64,000 bases of DNA from an uncultured Holophagaceae bacterium (GCA_903937385.1 CAIZZF010000008.1:372001-436000), one strand, 5' to 3'. Positions 28,718 through 39,879 are shown, counted from the first letter of the stretch. Program-made: numbers and translations. Notes: generated by a model from the sequence alone, not told the origin.

Positions 28718-30376
28718 ATGGCCGACCTGACCGCCATCACCAGCTGGACCCTTGCCGATGTGCAGCACTTCGCCCGGCGGGCAGGCTTCGGCCTCACGCC
28801 CGCAGACGCGGCAACCCTCCAGGCCCAGGCGCCGGGCGCGGCCATCGACGCCTGGATCGACGGCACCGGCACCGCGTACGACCCTACGGCCTTCAACGCT
28901 GCCTTGGCGACCGCCGACGTGGTCCTGGAACCCCTGGTCAGCGCCAACACGGCCGTGGCCGGCAGCGTGGACGTGGCCGCGGTGGCCGCGCCCCACCCCT
29001 TCCTGGTACAGGGCGCCGAGGCCTGGCGGAACAACCTGAACACGGCGCAGGCGCTGCTGGCCTGGCGGATGCAGCACAACCCCCACGCCTTCGAGGAGCG
29101 CCTGGCGCTCTTCTGGCACAACCTCTTCGCCACCGGCTGGCACAAGGTCAACAACACCGCCCTGATGCTCAAGCAGATCCAGCTGTTCCGGGGCCAGGGG
29201 CTGGCGAGGTTCGACGACCTCCTCGTGCTCGTCAGCAAGGACCCGGCCATGTCCCTCTGGCTGGACTCGGTACTCAACAACGCCGCCGGCACCAACGTTC
29301 CCAACGAGAACTACGCCCGCGAAGTGATGGAGCTCTACAGCCTGGGCGCCGACAACGGCTACAACCAGGCCGACATCACTCAGTTGGCCCGGGCCCTCAG
29401 CGGCTGGAGCTTCACCTTCGCCGAGGCGGACTACATCCAGAACCCCGCGAACCCGGGGCAGAAGTTCGCGGCCGACGCCCGGTTCAAGGTCTACGATGGC
29501 ACCGCCCTCGCGCCCGACACGCGGCTCTGGTGGGGGGGCGCGGCCACCGTCAGCTCCAGCCAGCACGCCACCGGCACCATCAGCCTCTTCGGACAGACGC
29601 TCGACGTCACCACCACCGCCAACGGGTGGGCGAAGGGCGAGAACGCCATCCGCAGCATCCTCTCGATGAAGGGCCCCAACTGCGCCCAGTTCCTGGCCAA
29701 GCGCCTGCTCACCCACTTCGTCACCACCGGCTACACCGCCCAGGACCAGACGGACGTGGCCACCTTGATCCAGGGGGCCGCCTTCGACCTCCGCGTGATC
29801 TTTAAGACGCTGCTCAAGTCCCAGTTCTTCTTCAGCGCCGCCAGCCGGTATGCCCTGGTCGAAGGCCCCGTCTCCTGGCTGGTCCGGGCCACCCGCATGC
29901 TCTGCCCCTCGCTGGCTGCGGGCAGCGGCCAGACACCCAAGGGCTACCCCGCCTGGCGGCTGGTGACCAACAGTGCCACCACCTTCGACCAGATGGGCAT
30001 GAAGCTGCTGGACCCCACCGGCCCCAACGGCTGGAAAGAGCACACGGCCTGGCTGAACAGCAACACCATGCGGTATCGGGCGAAGGCCGTAGCCGCCCTG
30101 GCCCTGAACGAGACGCGCGCCTACAACGGGACCACCTACCCGCTCTTCCCCACCTTCGTCACCACGGACTGGTTCCCCGCGGCCCCGGCCTCGGCCCAGG
30201 CCGTCTATGACCGGCTCGCGGCCCTCCTGCAGCCCGCGCCCATCCCGGCCAGCGTCTCCGCCGCCTGGCTCTCAGCCCTCTGGCCCACGGGCTTCACCTG
30301 GGATTCAGCCTCCCAGACCAAGGCCCGGGAATTGGCCTTCCTCATCCTCTGCTCGCCCTCGGGCCAGCTCTACTAA
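28718..30376 (+). CDS. DUF1800 family protein
   Basis: This is a 552-residue DUF1800 protein. Recognisable blocks include VQHFARRAGFGLTP, ERLALFWHNLFATG, DPAMSLWLDSVLN, NENYAREVMELYSLG and QFLAKRLLTHFV. DUF1800 proteins are almost always encoded beside DUF1501 proteins in bacteria with complex envelopes. Their biochemical role is unknown, though surface polysaccharide or secretion roles have been proposed. No clear signal peptide is present. It has an AGGAG ribosome-binding site and lies in a tight three-gene unit. Confidence 0.92.
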   Translation: MADLTAITSWTLADVQHFARRAGFGLTPADAATLQAQAPGAAIDAWIDGTGTAYDPTAFNAALATADVVLEPLVSANTAVAGSVDVAAVAAPHPFLVQGAEAWRNNLNTAQALLAWRMQHNPHAFEERLALFWHNLFATGWHKVNNTALMLKQIQLFRGQGLARFDDLLVLVSKDPAMSLWLDSVLNNAAGTNVPNENYAREVMELYSLGADNGYNQADITQLARALSGWSFTFAEADYIQNPANPGQKFAADARFKVYDGTALAPDTRLWWGGAATVSSSQHATGTISLFGQTLDVTTTANGWAKGENAIRSILSMKGPNCAQFLAKRLLTHFVTTGYTAQDQTDVATLIQGAAFDLRVIFKTLLKSQFFFSAASRYALVEGPVSWLVRATRMLCPSLAAGSGQTPKGYPAWRLVTNSATTFDQMGMKLLDPTGPNGWKEHTAWLNSNTMRYRAKAVAALALNETRAYNGTTYPLFPTFVTTDWFPAAPASAQAVYDRLAALLQPAPIPASVSAAWLSALWPTGFTWDSASQTKARELAFLILCSPSGQLY

Positions 30377-30387
30377 GGGAGGCAGCC

Positions 30388-31728
30388 ATGACCACGCGTC
30401 GCGAGTTCATCCAGACCCTGGGCGCCACGGGAGCCCTGCTTGCCGGGCTCGATGCCTGCGGGGGTGGTGGGTCCAGCTCTAGCTCGGGCGGCGGCACTCC
30501 GCCGACTCCCACACCGACATCCACCTCGCCCATCCTCGTCATCGTAAACATCGATGGGGGCTACGACTGGCTCAACGTGACGCCGCCCAATGCCGGTACC
30601 AACCTGGGCGTCTACCAGACCAAGCGCGCCACGCTCGGCATCACGAACCCGGCCTTGCTCACGGACCTCGGCAGTGGCATGGCCCTGAACAAGGACTTCA
30701 CGGGCATGGACGCGCTCCACGCCCTGGGGCACGTGGCCTGGATCCCGGGCATCGGCATGCCCAATCCCAACCTCTCCCACTTCACCTGCATCGACCTGTG
30801 GGGGCAGGGCGCTGCCATCCCGGCCGGAAACGGCTGGCTGGGGCGCTTCGCAGACACGGCCTTCAGTCCCACCGGAGATGTCCTCCGGGGCCTCACGGTG
30901 ACCCCGGACCTGCCGGTGATGCTGAAGGGCGCCACCCGCAGCTTTGTATCGATCACCAGCGCCGGTGGCTACGTCTATCCCGCCTACCTGCTCAGCACCA
31001 CCACCGTGCCAGATGCAGCCACCCTGGAGACCGGCTGGGGTACCGCCCTCTCGGCCAGCAGTGCGGACCCGGGGATCCTTGCGGCGACCCAGGCCGGAAA
31101 GCTCTTCTTCGACGCCCAGAACAACCCGGCCTTCGGGACCGGCGGCACCCTCACGGCCCGCACGCCCACCGTGCCCTACCCGGGCGATGCGGCCTACCCC
31201 GTTCAGAAACTGAACGGCACGGCACTCAGCACCAGCCTCAGCTCCCAGCTCAAGCTCATCGCCCAGATGATCGCCGCGGGCCTGCCCGCCCAGGTCTACT
31301 TCTCCCGCCTCAGCGGCTGGGACACCCACAGCAACCAGGCCGTGGACCACCCCAACCTCCAGCGGGCCCTCGGCGGCTCCATCAAGGCCTTCTACGACGA
31401 CCTGGCCGCCATCACCACCACCGCAGGCCTTGCCCAGGACCGCGTGATGATTCTGGCCTACAGCGAGTTCGGGCGGCGGGTGCAGGAGAACAACGGCGGC
31501 ACGGACCATGGCACCGCGGGCCTCGCGTTCTGTGTGGGGAAGTCCGTCAAGGGCGGCCTCTACGGCGGCTATCCCGACCTCACCAGCCTCGACTCCAACG
31601 GAAACATGAAATACACCACCGACTTCCGGAGCCTCTACGCAACCGTGCTCGAGCGCTGGCTGGGCCAGGCGGCCACGGCCACGGACACCCTCCTCGGCAG
31701 TGCCTACCCCCGACTGGGCTTCCTCTGA
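30388..31728 (+). CDS. DUF1501 family protein with Tat signal
   Basis: This 446-residue protein begins with a twin-arginine signal (TTRREFIQTLGATGALLAG), then a Gly/Ser- and Thr/Pro-rich spacer like that of the lipoprotein two genes upstream. The DUF1501 core shows VIVNIDGGYDWLNV, SHFTCIDLWGQG, WLGRFADTAF, GWDTHSNQ, MILAYSEFGRRVQENNGGTDHGTAG and GLYGGYPDL. The metal-binding pattern is that of the alkaline-phosphatase/sulfatase superfamily. Tat export means it is probably folded with its metal before leaving the cytoplasm. The stop is one base from the convergent TauE gene. Confidence 0.92.
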   Translation: MTTRREFIQTLGATGALLAGLDACGGGGSSSSSGGGTPPTPTPTSTSPILVIVNIDGGYDWLNVTPPNAGTNLGVYQTKRATLGITNPALLTDLGSGMALNKDFTGMDALHALGHVAWIPGIGMPNPNLSHFTCIDLWGQGAAIPAGNGWLGRFADTAFSPTGDVLRGLTVTPDLPVMLKGATRSFVSITSAGGYVYPAYLLSTTTVPDAATLETGWGTALSASSADPGILAATQAGKLFFDAQNNPAFGTGGTLTARTPTVPYPGDAAYPVQKLNGTALSTSLSSQLKLIAQMIAAGLPAQVYFSRLSGWDTHSNQAVDHPNLQRALGGSIKAFYDDLAAITTTAGLAQDRVMILAYSEFGRRVQENNGGTDHGTAGLAFCVGKSVKGGLYGGYPDLTSLDSNGNMKYTTDFRSLYATVLERWLGQAATATDTLLGSAYPRLGFL

Positions 31729-31729
31729 T

Positions 31730-32518
31730 TCACCTGCCCCGCAGCGCCACCAGCAGGGCCATGGCGACCAGCAGCACCGAGAAGAACTGCTTCAGGCGGC
31801 CGCCCGGGAGGCGGGTGGCCACCTTGGCCCCCACCAGCGCCCCGACCGCAAACCCCAGCGCCACGCCGCCGATGATGACCCAGGGCAGGCCCCCCTGGGC
31901 CTTGCTGTAGATGTAGACCGCGGGCAGGCCGATGGGCGGCAGCAGCATCATGAGGCTGGCCAGCTGCGCCTCGTGCTGGGTCATGCGGAACCGTGCGGCC
32001 AGCAGGGGGATGACCACCACCGCGCCACCCAGGCCGGTCAGCCCCGAGACCACGCCCGCCAGCGCGCCGATGGGCAGTCCCTGGGACCAGAGCCCCCGGT
32101 GCACCTCCAGGGGCTCGGCCGCGCGGTCCACGGCGGGCAGCTCCCGGCGCAGATGGGTCCGGACGGCCAAGAACAACAGGAAGGCCGCAAAGCCATAGCG
32201 CAGCAGCCAGGAGGGAATGGCATTGGCCACCAGGGAGCCCCCGGTGACGCCGAACAGGAAGCCCAGGACCAGCACACCCACCAGCGGGAAGCTGGAGACC
32301 ACCCCGCGCCGGTGGTACTGCAGCACCGCCGGCAGCCCCGTGGGCAGCAGCATGGCGGCCAGGGTGGCGCCCTGCGCCCGGTGCTGGTCGAGGCCCAGGA
32401 TCGTGCCCAGGAGGGGCACCATCACCAGGCCGCCCCCCACGCCGAACAGCCCGGCCAGCAGTCCCCCGCTCAGGCCCGTGCCCAGGCCCGCCAGCAGGTG
32501 ATTCGTTTCCAGGACCAT
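31730..32518 (-). CDS. TauE/SafE-family membrane transporter
   Basis: This 262-residue protein has eight predicted membrane helices in two half-repeats. Each half carries the family glycine/proline motif (GGLLAGLFGVGGGLVMVPLLG near the start; GVVSGLTGLGGAVVVIPLLAA in the second half). TauE/SafE proteins move small organosulfur or sulfur anions, but the substrate cannot be told from sequence. The start is ATG 32518 with GGGAG upstream. An in-frame extension upstream is not conserved and has no ribosome-binding site. Confidence 0.93.
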   Translation of the reverse strand: MVLETNHLLAGLGTGLSGGLLAGLFGVGGGLVMVPLLGTILGLDQHRAQGATLAAMLLPTGLPAVLQYHRRGVVSSFPLVGVLVLGFLFGVTGGSLVANAIPSWLLRYGFAAFLLFLAVRTHLRRELPAVDRAAEPLEVHRGLWSQGLPIGALAGVVSGLTGLGGAVVVIPLLAARFRMTQHEAQLASLMMLLPPIGLPAVYIYSKAQGGLPWVIIGGVALGFAVGALVGAKVATRLPGGRLKQFFSVLLVAMALLVALRGR

Positions 32519-32617
32519 GCGATCTCCCTCCCCGGATTCTGGCCCATTGCGGCCGTCGGCGCGACCAGGGACCGCGCTGGCGGCTCCTCGTGGTCCAATG
32601 GAGGTCCGGAGGCCCCT

Positions 32618-33394
32618 GTGCAGGTCCAGCTCAACGAGGAAGTGGTGCTCGACAGCCGTCGGGCTGTGTGGCTGCCCCGGCACAAGACCCTGGTGCTCTC
32701 AGACCTCTTCTTCGGCCTCGGCGCCGCCCGCCGTCGCCGCCCGGACCCCATGCCCGCCACGCCCCAGATGGAGATCTGGGAGCGGGTCTTCAGCCTCCTG
32801 GACGAATACGCCCCCGAGCAGGTGGCCCTCCTGGGGGACCTCAAGCCCAGCCAGGGCACCGTCGAGGGCGAAGAGGCCGACGAGCTGCGCACCATCTTCC
32901 GCAAGCTCAAGGGAGGCGGCCGCAAGGTCATCCAGGTGGTGGGCCACCCGGATCGCAGCAGCGGCCCCGCGCTGGACGGCACCGGCATCGTGCCTGTGGA
33001 GCAGCACCGCGTGGGACCCTTCACCCTCATGCACCGCCGCCGCATCTTCGTCTATCCCCGCCACGACCCGTCCAACGGCTTCTGGATCAATGGCGGCGTG
33101 CACCCCCTCTTCGCCGTGCCCAACCCCGGCCCCCAGAGCGAGCCGGACTGGCTGCGGCTGCCGGCCTTCCTCTACACCGGCTTCGCGCTGGTGATGCCGC
33201 CCTTCGTGAGCTACGCCCAGGGCTTCGAGGTGATCCAGCCCGAGCGCCTGCCCCGCCAGGCCCGGGTCTGGAAGCTGCTCGCCGACCGCCTCAGCGCCGT
33301 GGATCTGACAGAGCTGCCGCCCACCCCCGAGCACCTCCGCACCCTCACCCGTCCCACCCGGAAGGGGAAGGACAGCAACAAGACGGAAGACTAG
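32618..33394 (+). CDS. PdeM/YfcE-like metallophosphoesterase-fold protein lacking metal ligands
   Basis: The 258-residue protein follows the layout of the ligase-associated phosphoesterases (PdeM type): WLPRHKTLVLSDL, EQVALLGDL, KVIQVVGHPD, GGVHPLFAV. In the active family these read DLHLGK, GDLFHS, GNHD and GHxHP. Here the first His is Phe31, the HS after GDL is Lys-Pro-Ser, GNHD is GHPD and the last Gly-His is Gly-Val-His. Asp29 and Asp74 remain. Catalysis with the usual two-metal site seems unlikely. The start is GTG 32618, with GGAGG five bases upstream. No DNA ligase or helicase partner is next to it. Its stop codon abuts that of the DUF192 gene. Confidence 0.7.
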   Translation: MQVQLNEEVVLDSRRAVWLPRHKTLVLSDLFFGLGAARRRRPDPMPATPQMEIWERVFSLLDEYAPEQVALLGDLKPSQGTVEGEEADELRTIFRKLKGGGRKVIQVVGHPDRSSGPALDGTGIVPVEQHRVGPFTLMHRRRIFVYPRHDPSNGFWINGGVHPLFAVPNPGPQSEPDWLRLPAFLYTGFALVMPPFVSYAQGFEVIQPERLPRQARVWKLLADRLSAVDLTELPPTPEHLRTLTRPTRKGKDSNKTED

Positions 33395-33877
33395 CTACTT
33401 CTTCTTGGCCTTGGCCGCAGGCACGCCGCCGCGCACGACCCGGCCGTCGTCCAGCGTGAGCTCCCAGCCCAGGCGGTCACCCTTCCTCAGGCCCAGGCGC
33501 TTGAAGGTCCCCGCCGCGAACTCGATGAAGTGCCGGGCCGGCACGGAGCCGCCATAGCTGGGGCAGTCGTCGCCGCGCATGGGGCTGCAGGGAGGCACAT
33601 TCTCCGCGGCTTCCACCACCCGGCCCTCGGCATCGACCCAGGCCACGTCGAGGGCGATGAGGCAGTTCTTCATCCAGATGGCGTGGTCGCCGTCGGCGGA
33701 GTACACGAAGAACATGCAGCGGTCCTTCGCCAGACTCTGCCGGTACATCAGGCCCTTCGCCTTTTCCGGCTCCGTGGCCGCGACCTCCGTCAGAAAGCTG
33801 GTCTGCTTGAACGTGACGGTTCCACCGCCCCCGGCCAGCAGCGGCAGGGACAACAGGATGGCGAGCAGCATACGCAT
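33395..33877 (-). CDS. DUF192 family exported protein
   Basis: This 160-residue protein has a signal peptide (MRMLLAILLSLPLLAGGG) and a DUF192 domain: FLTEVAATEPEKAKGLMYRQSLAKDRCMFFVYSADGDHAIWMKNCLIALDVAWVDAEGRVV. This family forms a small beta-barrel often exported, with unknown role. The C-terminus is lysine-rich (PAAKAKKK). The start is ATG 33877 (a second ATG follows two codons later). The longer open frame upstream runs antisense through the DUF5916 gene and is not real. Confidence 0.9.
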   Translation of the reverse strand: MRMLLAILLSLPLLAGGGGTVTFKQTSFLTEVAATEPEKAKGLMYRQSLAKDRCMFFVYSADGDHAIWMKNCLIALDVAWVDAEGRVVEAAENVPPCSPMRGDDCPSYGGSVPARHFIEFAAGTFKRLGLRKGDRLGWELTLDDGRVVRGGVPAAKAKKK

Positions 33878-33946
33878 GAGGACTCCCAGAAACCCATGAT
33901 CGGCGCTGTGCCAACGGGCACAAGGCGGCGACCACAGCTCCATGAT

Positions 33947-33958
33947 ACCTCGCGAGGT
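33947..33958. promoter_or_regulatory. 12-bp palindrome in divergent DUF192/DUF5916 region
   Basis: ACCTCGCGAGGT is a perfect palindrome in the 105-bp gap between two divergent start codons, 25 bp before the DUF5916 ATG. GATACC just upstream could be a -10. A smaller hairpin (GTGCC, loop, GGCAC; 33908-33921) is also present. This is a plausible operator, but no regulator is linked to it. Confidence 0.3.
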
Positions 33959-33982
33959 GTGGCACCATGGGCGAGGAGTCCC

Positions 33983-36421
33983 ATGCGCGCCGCCCTCCTG
34001 CTGCCCTACCTCCTGAGCTCTGGACCGGCCCCGGCTGCGACGGGACCAGGGTCCAGCCTCCAGGCTGTGCCTGCCGCCATGGTCATCCACCTGGACGGAC
34101 GGCTGGATGAGGCGGCCTGGGCCAAGGCCCCCGCCGCCACCAGGTTCACCCAGGAGTGGCCGCAGCGGGGGGTCCCCGCCCTCCAACGCACCGAGGTCCG
34201 CATCCTCTACGATGCGCGGTTCCTCTATGTCGGCGCCCGGATGCACCATGACCGGATCCTGGACCGCGGCGAGGCCACGGTGGTGCAGCGGCTCCACCGG
34301 CGCGACCAGGAGAGCCTGAGCGACTGGTTCAGCGTGGCCATCGACTCCAACCACGACCGCCGCACCGCCCTGGTCTTCGAGGTGAATGCCGCGGGGGTGC
34401 AGAAGGACCAGATCATCTACAACAACGCCACCTACAACGCCAGCTGGGACGGGGTCTGGGAGAGCGCGGTCAGCGTCGACGGCGACGGCTGGACCGCGGA
34501 GCTGAAGATCCCCCTGTCGCTCCTGCGCTTCAAGCCAGGCAAGGGCCCCCAGACCTGGGGCATCAACTTCAGCCGGGTGGACCAGGGCGCCACCCGCGAG
34601 TCCAGCCGCTGGATGGTCGTGCCCCGCGGCGGGAGCGGCTTCGTGAGCCACTTCCCCGAGCTCCGGGGGCTCGAAGGCCTGGAGCCGCAGGCCCGGCAGG
34701 AATATGTGCCCTACCTCTCCGCCGCGCGGAAGTTCGAGACCGCCCGCGGCTACGATGACCGCCGCGGGGACGTGCGTCCTGGCCTGGACGCCCGGTGGGG
34801 ACTCAGCTCCCATGCCCAGGTGGACCTCTCCGTCCGGCCGGATTTCGGCCAGGTGGAGGTGGACCAGGCGGTGCTGAACCTGGGCACGGTGGAGACCTTC
34901 TTCCCGGAGAAGCGTCCCTTCTTCCTGGAGGGCATGGACCTCTTCCGCGTGGCGGGGCCCGATCTCTTCTACAGCCGGCGCATCGGCCACGGTCTGGCGG
35001 ACCCCACCCTCAACGCCGGGGAGAGCCTGCTGGACCGGCCCAACGCCACCGACATCACCGCCGCCGCGAAATACACCGCCAAATACAACAACGGCACCAA
35101 CGTCGGCCTGCTCGGGGCCAGCGTGGAGCCGGCCCAGGCCGTGATCCTGGATGCTGCGGGAACCCGCTCCAAGCGGGAGCTCTCGCCCCTCACCAACTAC
35201 GGCGTGCTGCGCGTCCAGCAGCTGCTGGATGACCGGGGCAGCTACGTGGGCGGCTTCACCTCGGGCATGCACCAGGGCGGGCTCAATGGCCGCCTGGCCC
35301 AGGTCCATGCCGTGGACGGCGCCTACCAGACCGCCGACCAGAGCGGCCTGCTGGAAGGCACCCTCAGCCGCAGCCAGGCTGGCCCCCGGGACGCCCAGGA
35401 GCAGGGCTGGCGGGCCCGCCTCCGCTACCACCAGGAGTGGCGGGGGGGCTGGAGCTTCGAGTCCCAGGCCATCAACACGGGGCGGACCTACAACCCCAAC
35501 GACCTGGGCTACCTGGCCCGCTCCGATGACCAGCGCCTCTACGCGGCACTCTCCCGCACCTGGGACCAGACCTGGGGAGTGCTGCGGAACTGGAGCCTGG
35601 GCTTCAGCCACACCGCGGCCCGGGACCAGGCGGGACGAACCTTTCTGCGCAACTTCAACGGCTCTGCGCGGACGGACTTCACCAACTTTGTCTCCATCTG
35701 GGCCGGAACGGGCGTGAACCGGGCCGCCGAAGATGACCGGGAGCTGCGGACCTACGCCGATCCCGTGAAGAAGTGCCTGGCCCGGCCCTCGGTGCCCTAC
35801 GCCAGCCTGGGCTTCGACACCCCGGCCAACCGGCCCTGGTACCTCCGCCTGGCCAGCAGCCGCGCCTGGGCCGAGGGCGGACCGACGACCAACACCTCGC
35901 AGCTCCTGGTGCTGAAGCCCACGAGCGCCCTGGAGCTCCAGGTGTCCACCGTGGTGACCCGCGAGACGGGCGAGCAGAAGTGGCTGGAGACGCCCGTGGC
36001 TACGCCCATCGTCGGCCTCCGCCAGCTGAACCAGCTGAACCAGACCCTGCGGCTGGCCTACGCCTTCACACCCCAGTTTTCGCTCCAGCTGCTGAGCCAG
36101 TGGCTGGCGGCCAACTGGAACTATCGCGACCTGAAGCACTACGTCAACGACCTCACCCTGGACCCGGGTCTGCCCGCGGACCAACCCGTGGGCACCTCGC
36201 CCCAGACCGCCTTCAGCTACCGCACCTGGAACGTGAACCTCATCACCCGCTGGGAGTTCCAGCCCGGCTCGACCTTCTTCCTGGTCTACACCCACGGCGC
36301 CAGCACGAACGACCTCATCAACGACCGGGCCAGCCTGGCGGCCTACACGGACCTGGCCCTCCTCCGGCACCTGCCCTCGGATGACGTGGTCCAGGCGAAG
36401 ATCAGCTGGCTGTTTCGCTGA
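33983..36421 (+). CDS. DUF5916 outer-membrane protein with CBM9-like N-terminus
   Basis: This 812-residue protein has a signal peptide (MRAALLLPYLLSSG), then a CBM9-like beta-sandwich (about 35-230): VIHLDGRLDEAAWAKA, RILYDARFLYVGARM, SVDGDGWTAELKIPLSLLRF, WGINFSRVD. The DUF5916 part follows (VDLSVRPDFGQVEVDQAVLNLGTVETFFPEKRPFFLEG). It ends with many alternating amphipathic strands, as in an outer-membrane beta-barrel, and an aromatic last residue region (KISWLFR). Proteins of this layout are common in Bacteroidetes, Acidobacteria and Gemmatimonadetes; carbohydrate or glycoconjugate binding is suspected. The ribosome-binding site is GAGGAG. Confidence 0.9.
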   Translation: MRAALLLPYLLSSGPAPAATGPGSSLQAVPAAMVIHLDGRLDEAAWAKAPAATRFTQEWPQRGVPALQRTEVRILYDARFLYVGARMHHDRILDRGEATVVQRLHRRDQESLSDWFSVAIDSNHDRRTALVFEVNAAGVQKDQIIYNNATYNASWDGVWESAVSVDGDGWTAELKIPLSLLRFKPGKGPQTWGINFSRVDQGATRESSRWMVVPRGGSGFVSHFPELRGLEGLEPQARQEYVPYLSAARKFETARGYDDRRGDVRPGLDARWGLSSHAQVDLSVRPDFGQVEVDQAVLNLGTVETFFPEKRPFFLEGMDLFRVAGPDLFYSRRIGHGLADPTLNAGESLLDRPNATDITAAAKYTAKYNNGTNVGLLGASVEPAQAVILDAAGTRSKRELSPLTNYGVLRVQQLLDDRGSYVGGFTSGMHQGGLNGRLAQVHAVDGAYQTADQSGLLEGTLSRSQAGPRDAQEQGWRARLRYHQEWRGGWSFESQAINTGRTYNPNDLGYLARSDDQRLYAALSRTWDQTWGVLRNWSLGFSHTAARDQAGRTFLRNFNGSARTDFTNFVSIWAGTGVNRAAEDDRELRTYADPVKKCLARPSVPYASLGFDTPANRPWYLRLASSRAWAEGGPTTNTSQLLVLKPTSALELQVSTVVTRETGEQKWLETPVATPIVGLRQLNQLNQTLRLAYAFTPQFSLQLLSQWLAANWNYRDLKHYVNDLTLDPGLPADQPVGTSPQTAFSYRTWNVNLITRWEFQPGSTFFLVYTHGASTNDLINDRASLAAYTDLALLRHLPSDDVVQAKISWLFR

Positions 36422-36433
36422 ACCGGGACCCGC

Positions 36434-37114
36434 TCAGCCCTTGCCCGAGGCCATGAGCGCCTTGAGACCCACGGGGAAGAGCGGCTCCACCAGCTCGCGC
36501 ACCGCGGCGGCATACTGCTGGATCTCCCACTGGGCATGGCCGTCCGCCCGGAGGCGGATGAAGTGGGCCACCGCCTGGAGGCTCACAGTCCAGTAGACCT
36601 CCGAGTAGAGGCCCAGGGGCAGCACACAGCGGGCCTGCTCGCGGCAGACCCCCAGGGCCAGCAGCTCTTTGTAGTGGGCCACGGCGCCGCGGCAGCTCTC
36701 CAGGTAGCTGGCCATGGCCCGCTCGCGGTTCGCCTCGTCGATGCTGCCCTCGCTGCCCTGCTTGTTCACCTTTGCCTGGCGGCGGAAGGCCGCGGGCACG
36801 AAGTATTCGTCCTCGGGGAACTCCACGTACCGCCCGGAGATCTCGTTGAACTCGCTGCCGATCCGGTGCTTCATCCACTGGCGGAACACAAAGATCGGCG
36901 CCTTCACGTGGAGGGTCAGCGCCGTGTGCCGGAAGGGGGAGGTGTGCTCGTGCTCCGCCAGGTAGTCCACCAGCTTGGCATCCGAGTCCTCGAAGGCCTC
37001 CTTGGTCTTGCCGAAGGAGACTCGCGCCGCGTTGACCACGCTGAGGTCGGACCCCATGTGGTCGATGAGGCGCACGAAGCCTTTGTCCAGGACCTTGATC
37101 TCGGGGTTCGTCAT
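36434..37114 (-). CDS. thyX: Flavin-dependent thymidylate synthase
   Basis: ThyX makes dTMP from dUMP using FAD, methylenetetrahydrofolate and NADPH. The family signature region is KHRIGSEFNEISGRYVEF, in which the usual first Arg of RHRxxSxNExSxRY is Lys and the Asn is shifted one position by Phe; the Ser, Glu and Arg-Tyr are kept. FRHTALTLHVKAPIFVFRQW and LPLGLYSEVYWTVSLQAVAHFIRLR are also typical. The length of 226 is normal. ThyX replaces ThyA in many bacteria. It is divergent from the transaldolase gene. The start ATG 37114 has CGGAG upstream. Confidence 0.93.
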   Translation of the reverse strand: MTNPEIKVLDKGFVRLIDHMGSDLSVVNAARVSFGKTKEAFEDSDAKLVDYLAEHEHTSPFRHTALTLHVKAPIFVFRQWMKHRIGSEFNEISGRYVEFPEDEYFVPAAFRRQAKVNKQGSEGSIDEANRERAMASYLESCRGAVAHYKELLALGVCREQARCVLPLGLYSEVYWTVSLQAVAHFIRLRADGHAQWEIQQYAAAVRELVEPLFPVGLKALMASGKG

Positions 37115-37209
37115 GGGCGGGCTCCGGGTCCCAGGGTATCGCGGCGGAAGGGCCCCGTCCCCTTCCAGGCCGACGCCCCCTGGTATCCTGAGGGCCACCG
37201 GGGGCATCC

Positions 37210-37857
37210 ATGCGCTTTTTTATCGACACCGCCAACATCGACGAGATCAAGCGCATCAACGCGCTCGGGGTCCTGGACGGCGTCACCACGAACCCCAGCC
37301 TCATCGCCAAGGAAACAGGCAAGCCCTTCGAGCAGATCATCGCGGAGATCTGTGCCATCGTGGACGGCCCCATCAGCGCTGAGGTCATCGGCCTGGAGGC
37401 CCCCGGCATGATCGAGGAAGGACGCCGCCTGGCCAAGATCCACAAGAACGTGGTGGTGAAGCTGCCCCTCATCGCCGAGGGGCTCAAGGCCTGCAAGGCC
37501 CTCACGGCCGAAGGCATCCACACCAACGTCACCCTCTGCTTCAGCTCCACCCAGGCCCTCATGGCCGCCAAGGCTGGCGCCACCTATGTCTCACCCTTCG
37601 TGGGCCGCCTGGACGACATCAACCTCGACGGCATGGAGCTGATCCGCGAGATCTGCGCCATCTTCGAGAACTATGACTTCGACACCCAGTGTCTGGCCGC
37701 CAGCATCCGCAGCCCCCGGCACGTCACCGAGTCCGCCCTTGCCGGGGCCCACGTGGCCACCATCCCCACCAAGGTCTTCGACCAGATGCTGAAGCACCCG
37801 CTCACCGACAAGGGCGTCGAGGGCTTCCTGGCAGACTGGAAAAAGAGCGGCCGGTAG
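37210..37857 (+). CDS. Transaldolase / fructose-6-phosphate aldolase (TalC/FSA type)
   Basis: This is a 215-residue short transaldolase. It shows [27 protein letters not shown], the Schiff-base Lys in VVVKLP (about residue 86), [33 protein letters not shown] and [10 protein letters not shown]. It either moves dihydroxyacetone in the pentose-phosphate pathway or cleaves fructose-6-phosphate; the two activities cannot be separated by these motifs alone. It appears to stand alone. A GC-rich hairpin (37897) lies 40 bp after its stop. Confidence 0.95.
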   Translation: MRFFIDTANIDEIKRINALGVLDGVTTNPSLIAKETGKPFEQIIAEICAIVDGPISAEVIGLEAPGMIEEGRRLAKIHKNVVVKLPLIAEGLKACKALTAEGIHTNVTLCFSSTQALMAAKAGATYVSPFVGRLDDINLDGMELIREICAIFENYDFDTQCLAASIRSPRHVTESALAGAHVATIPTKVFDQMLKHPLTDKGVEGFLADWKKSGR

Positions 37858-37896
37858 ACGAATCGTAAAGACAACCGCCCACCAGGCTCATTCGTG

Positions 37897-37911
37897 ACCG
37901 GGGTTCCCGGT
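37897..37911 (+). terminator. Small GC hairpin after transaldolase gene
   Basis: ACCGGG (37897-37902) and CCCGGT (37906-37911) pair around a GTT loop, 40 bp past the stop codon and 50 bp before the cNMP-aspartase start. There is no T-run, so it may be a weak terminator or a leader structure of the next gene. Confidence 0.3.
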
Positions 37912-37961
37912 GATCTCAGTACCATGGCCCCTGCCCCTTGCCGGGCTCCGAGGTGCTGTCC

Positions 37962-39821
<1,860 letters not shown>

Positions 39822-39879
39822 GCGTTCACCTCCCCGAGGGCCCCCGGCACACTCCGATGCCCGGCCCGCCAGAGGTCTG

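Noticed and set aside
33878-36370. Upstream extension of the DUF192 frame to 991 codons
   Set aside because: The extension is antisense to the DUF5916 gene. DUF192 has its own signal peptide and start at 33877.
36901-36915. Possible parS (TTCACGTGGAG)
   Set aside because: Only the central ten bases match; the outer bases do not, and it lies within thyX. Other CACGTG occurrences (28327, 28448, 38820) are also incomplete.
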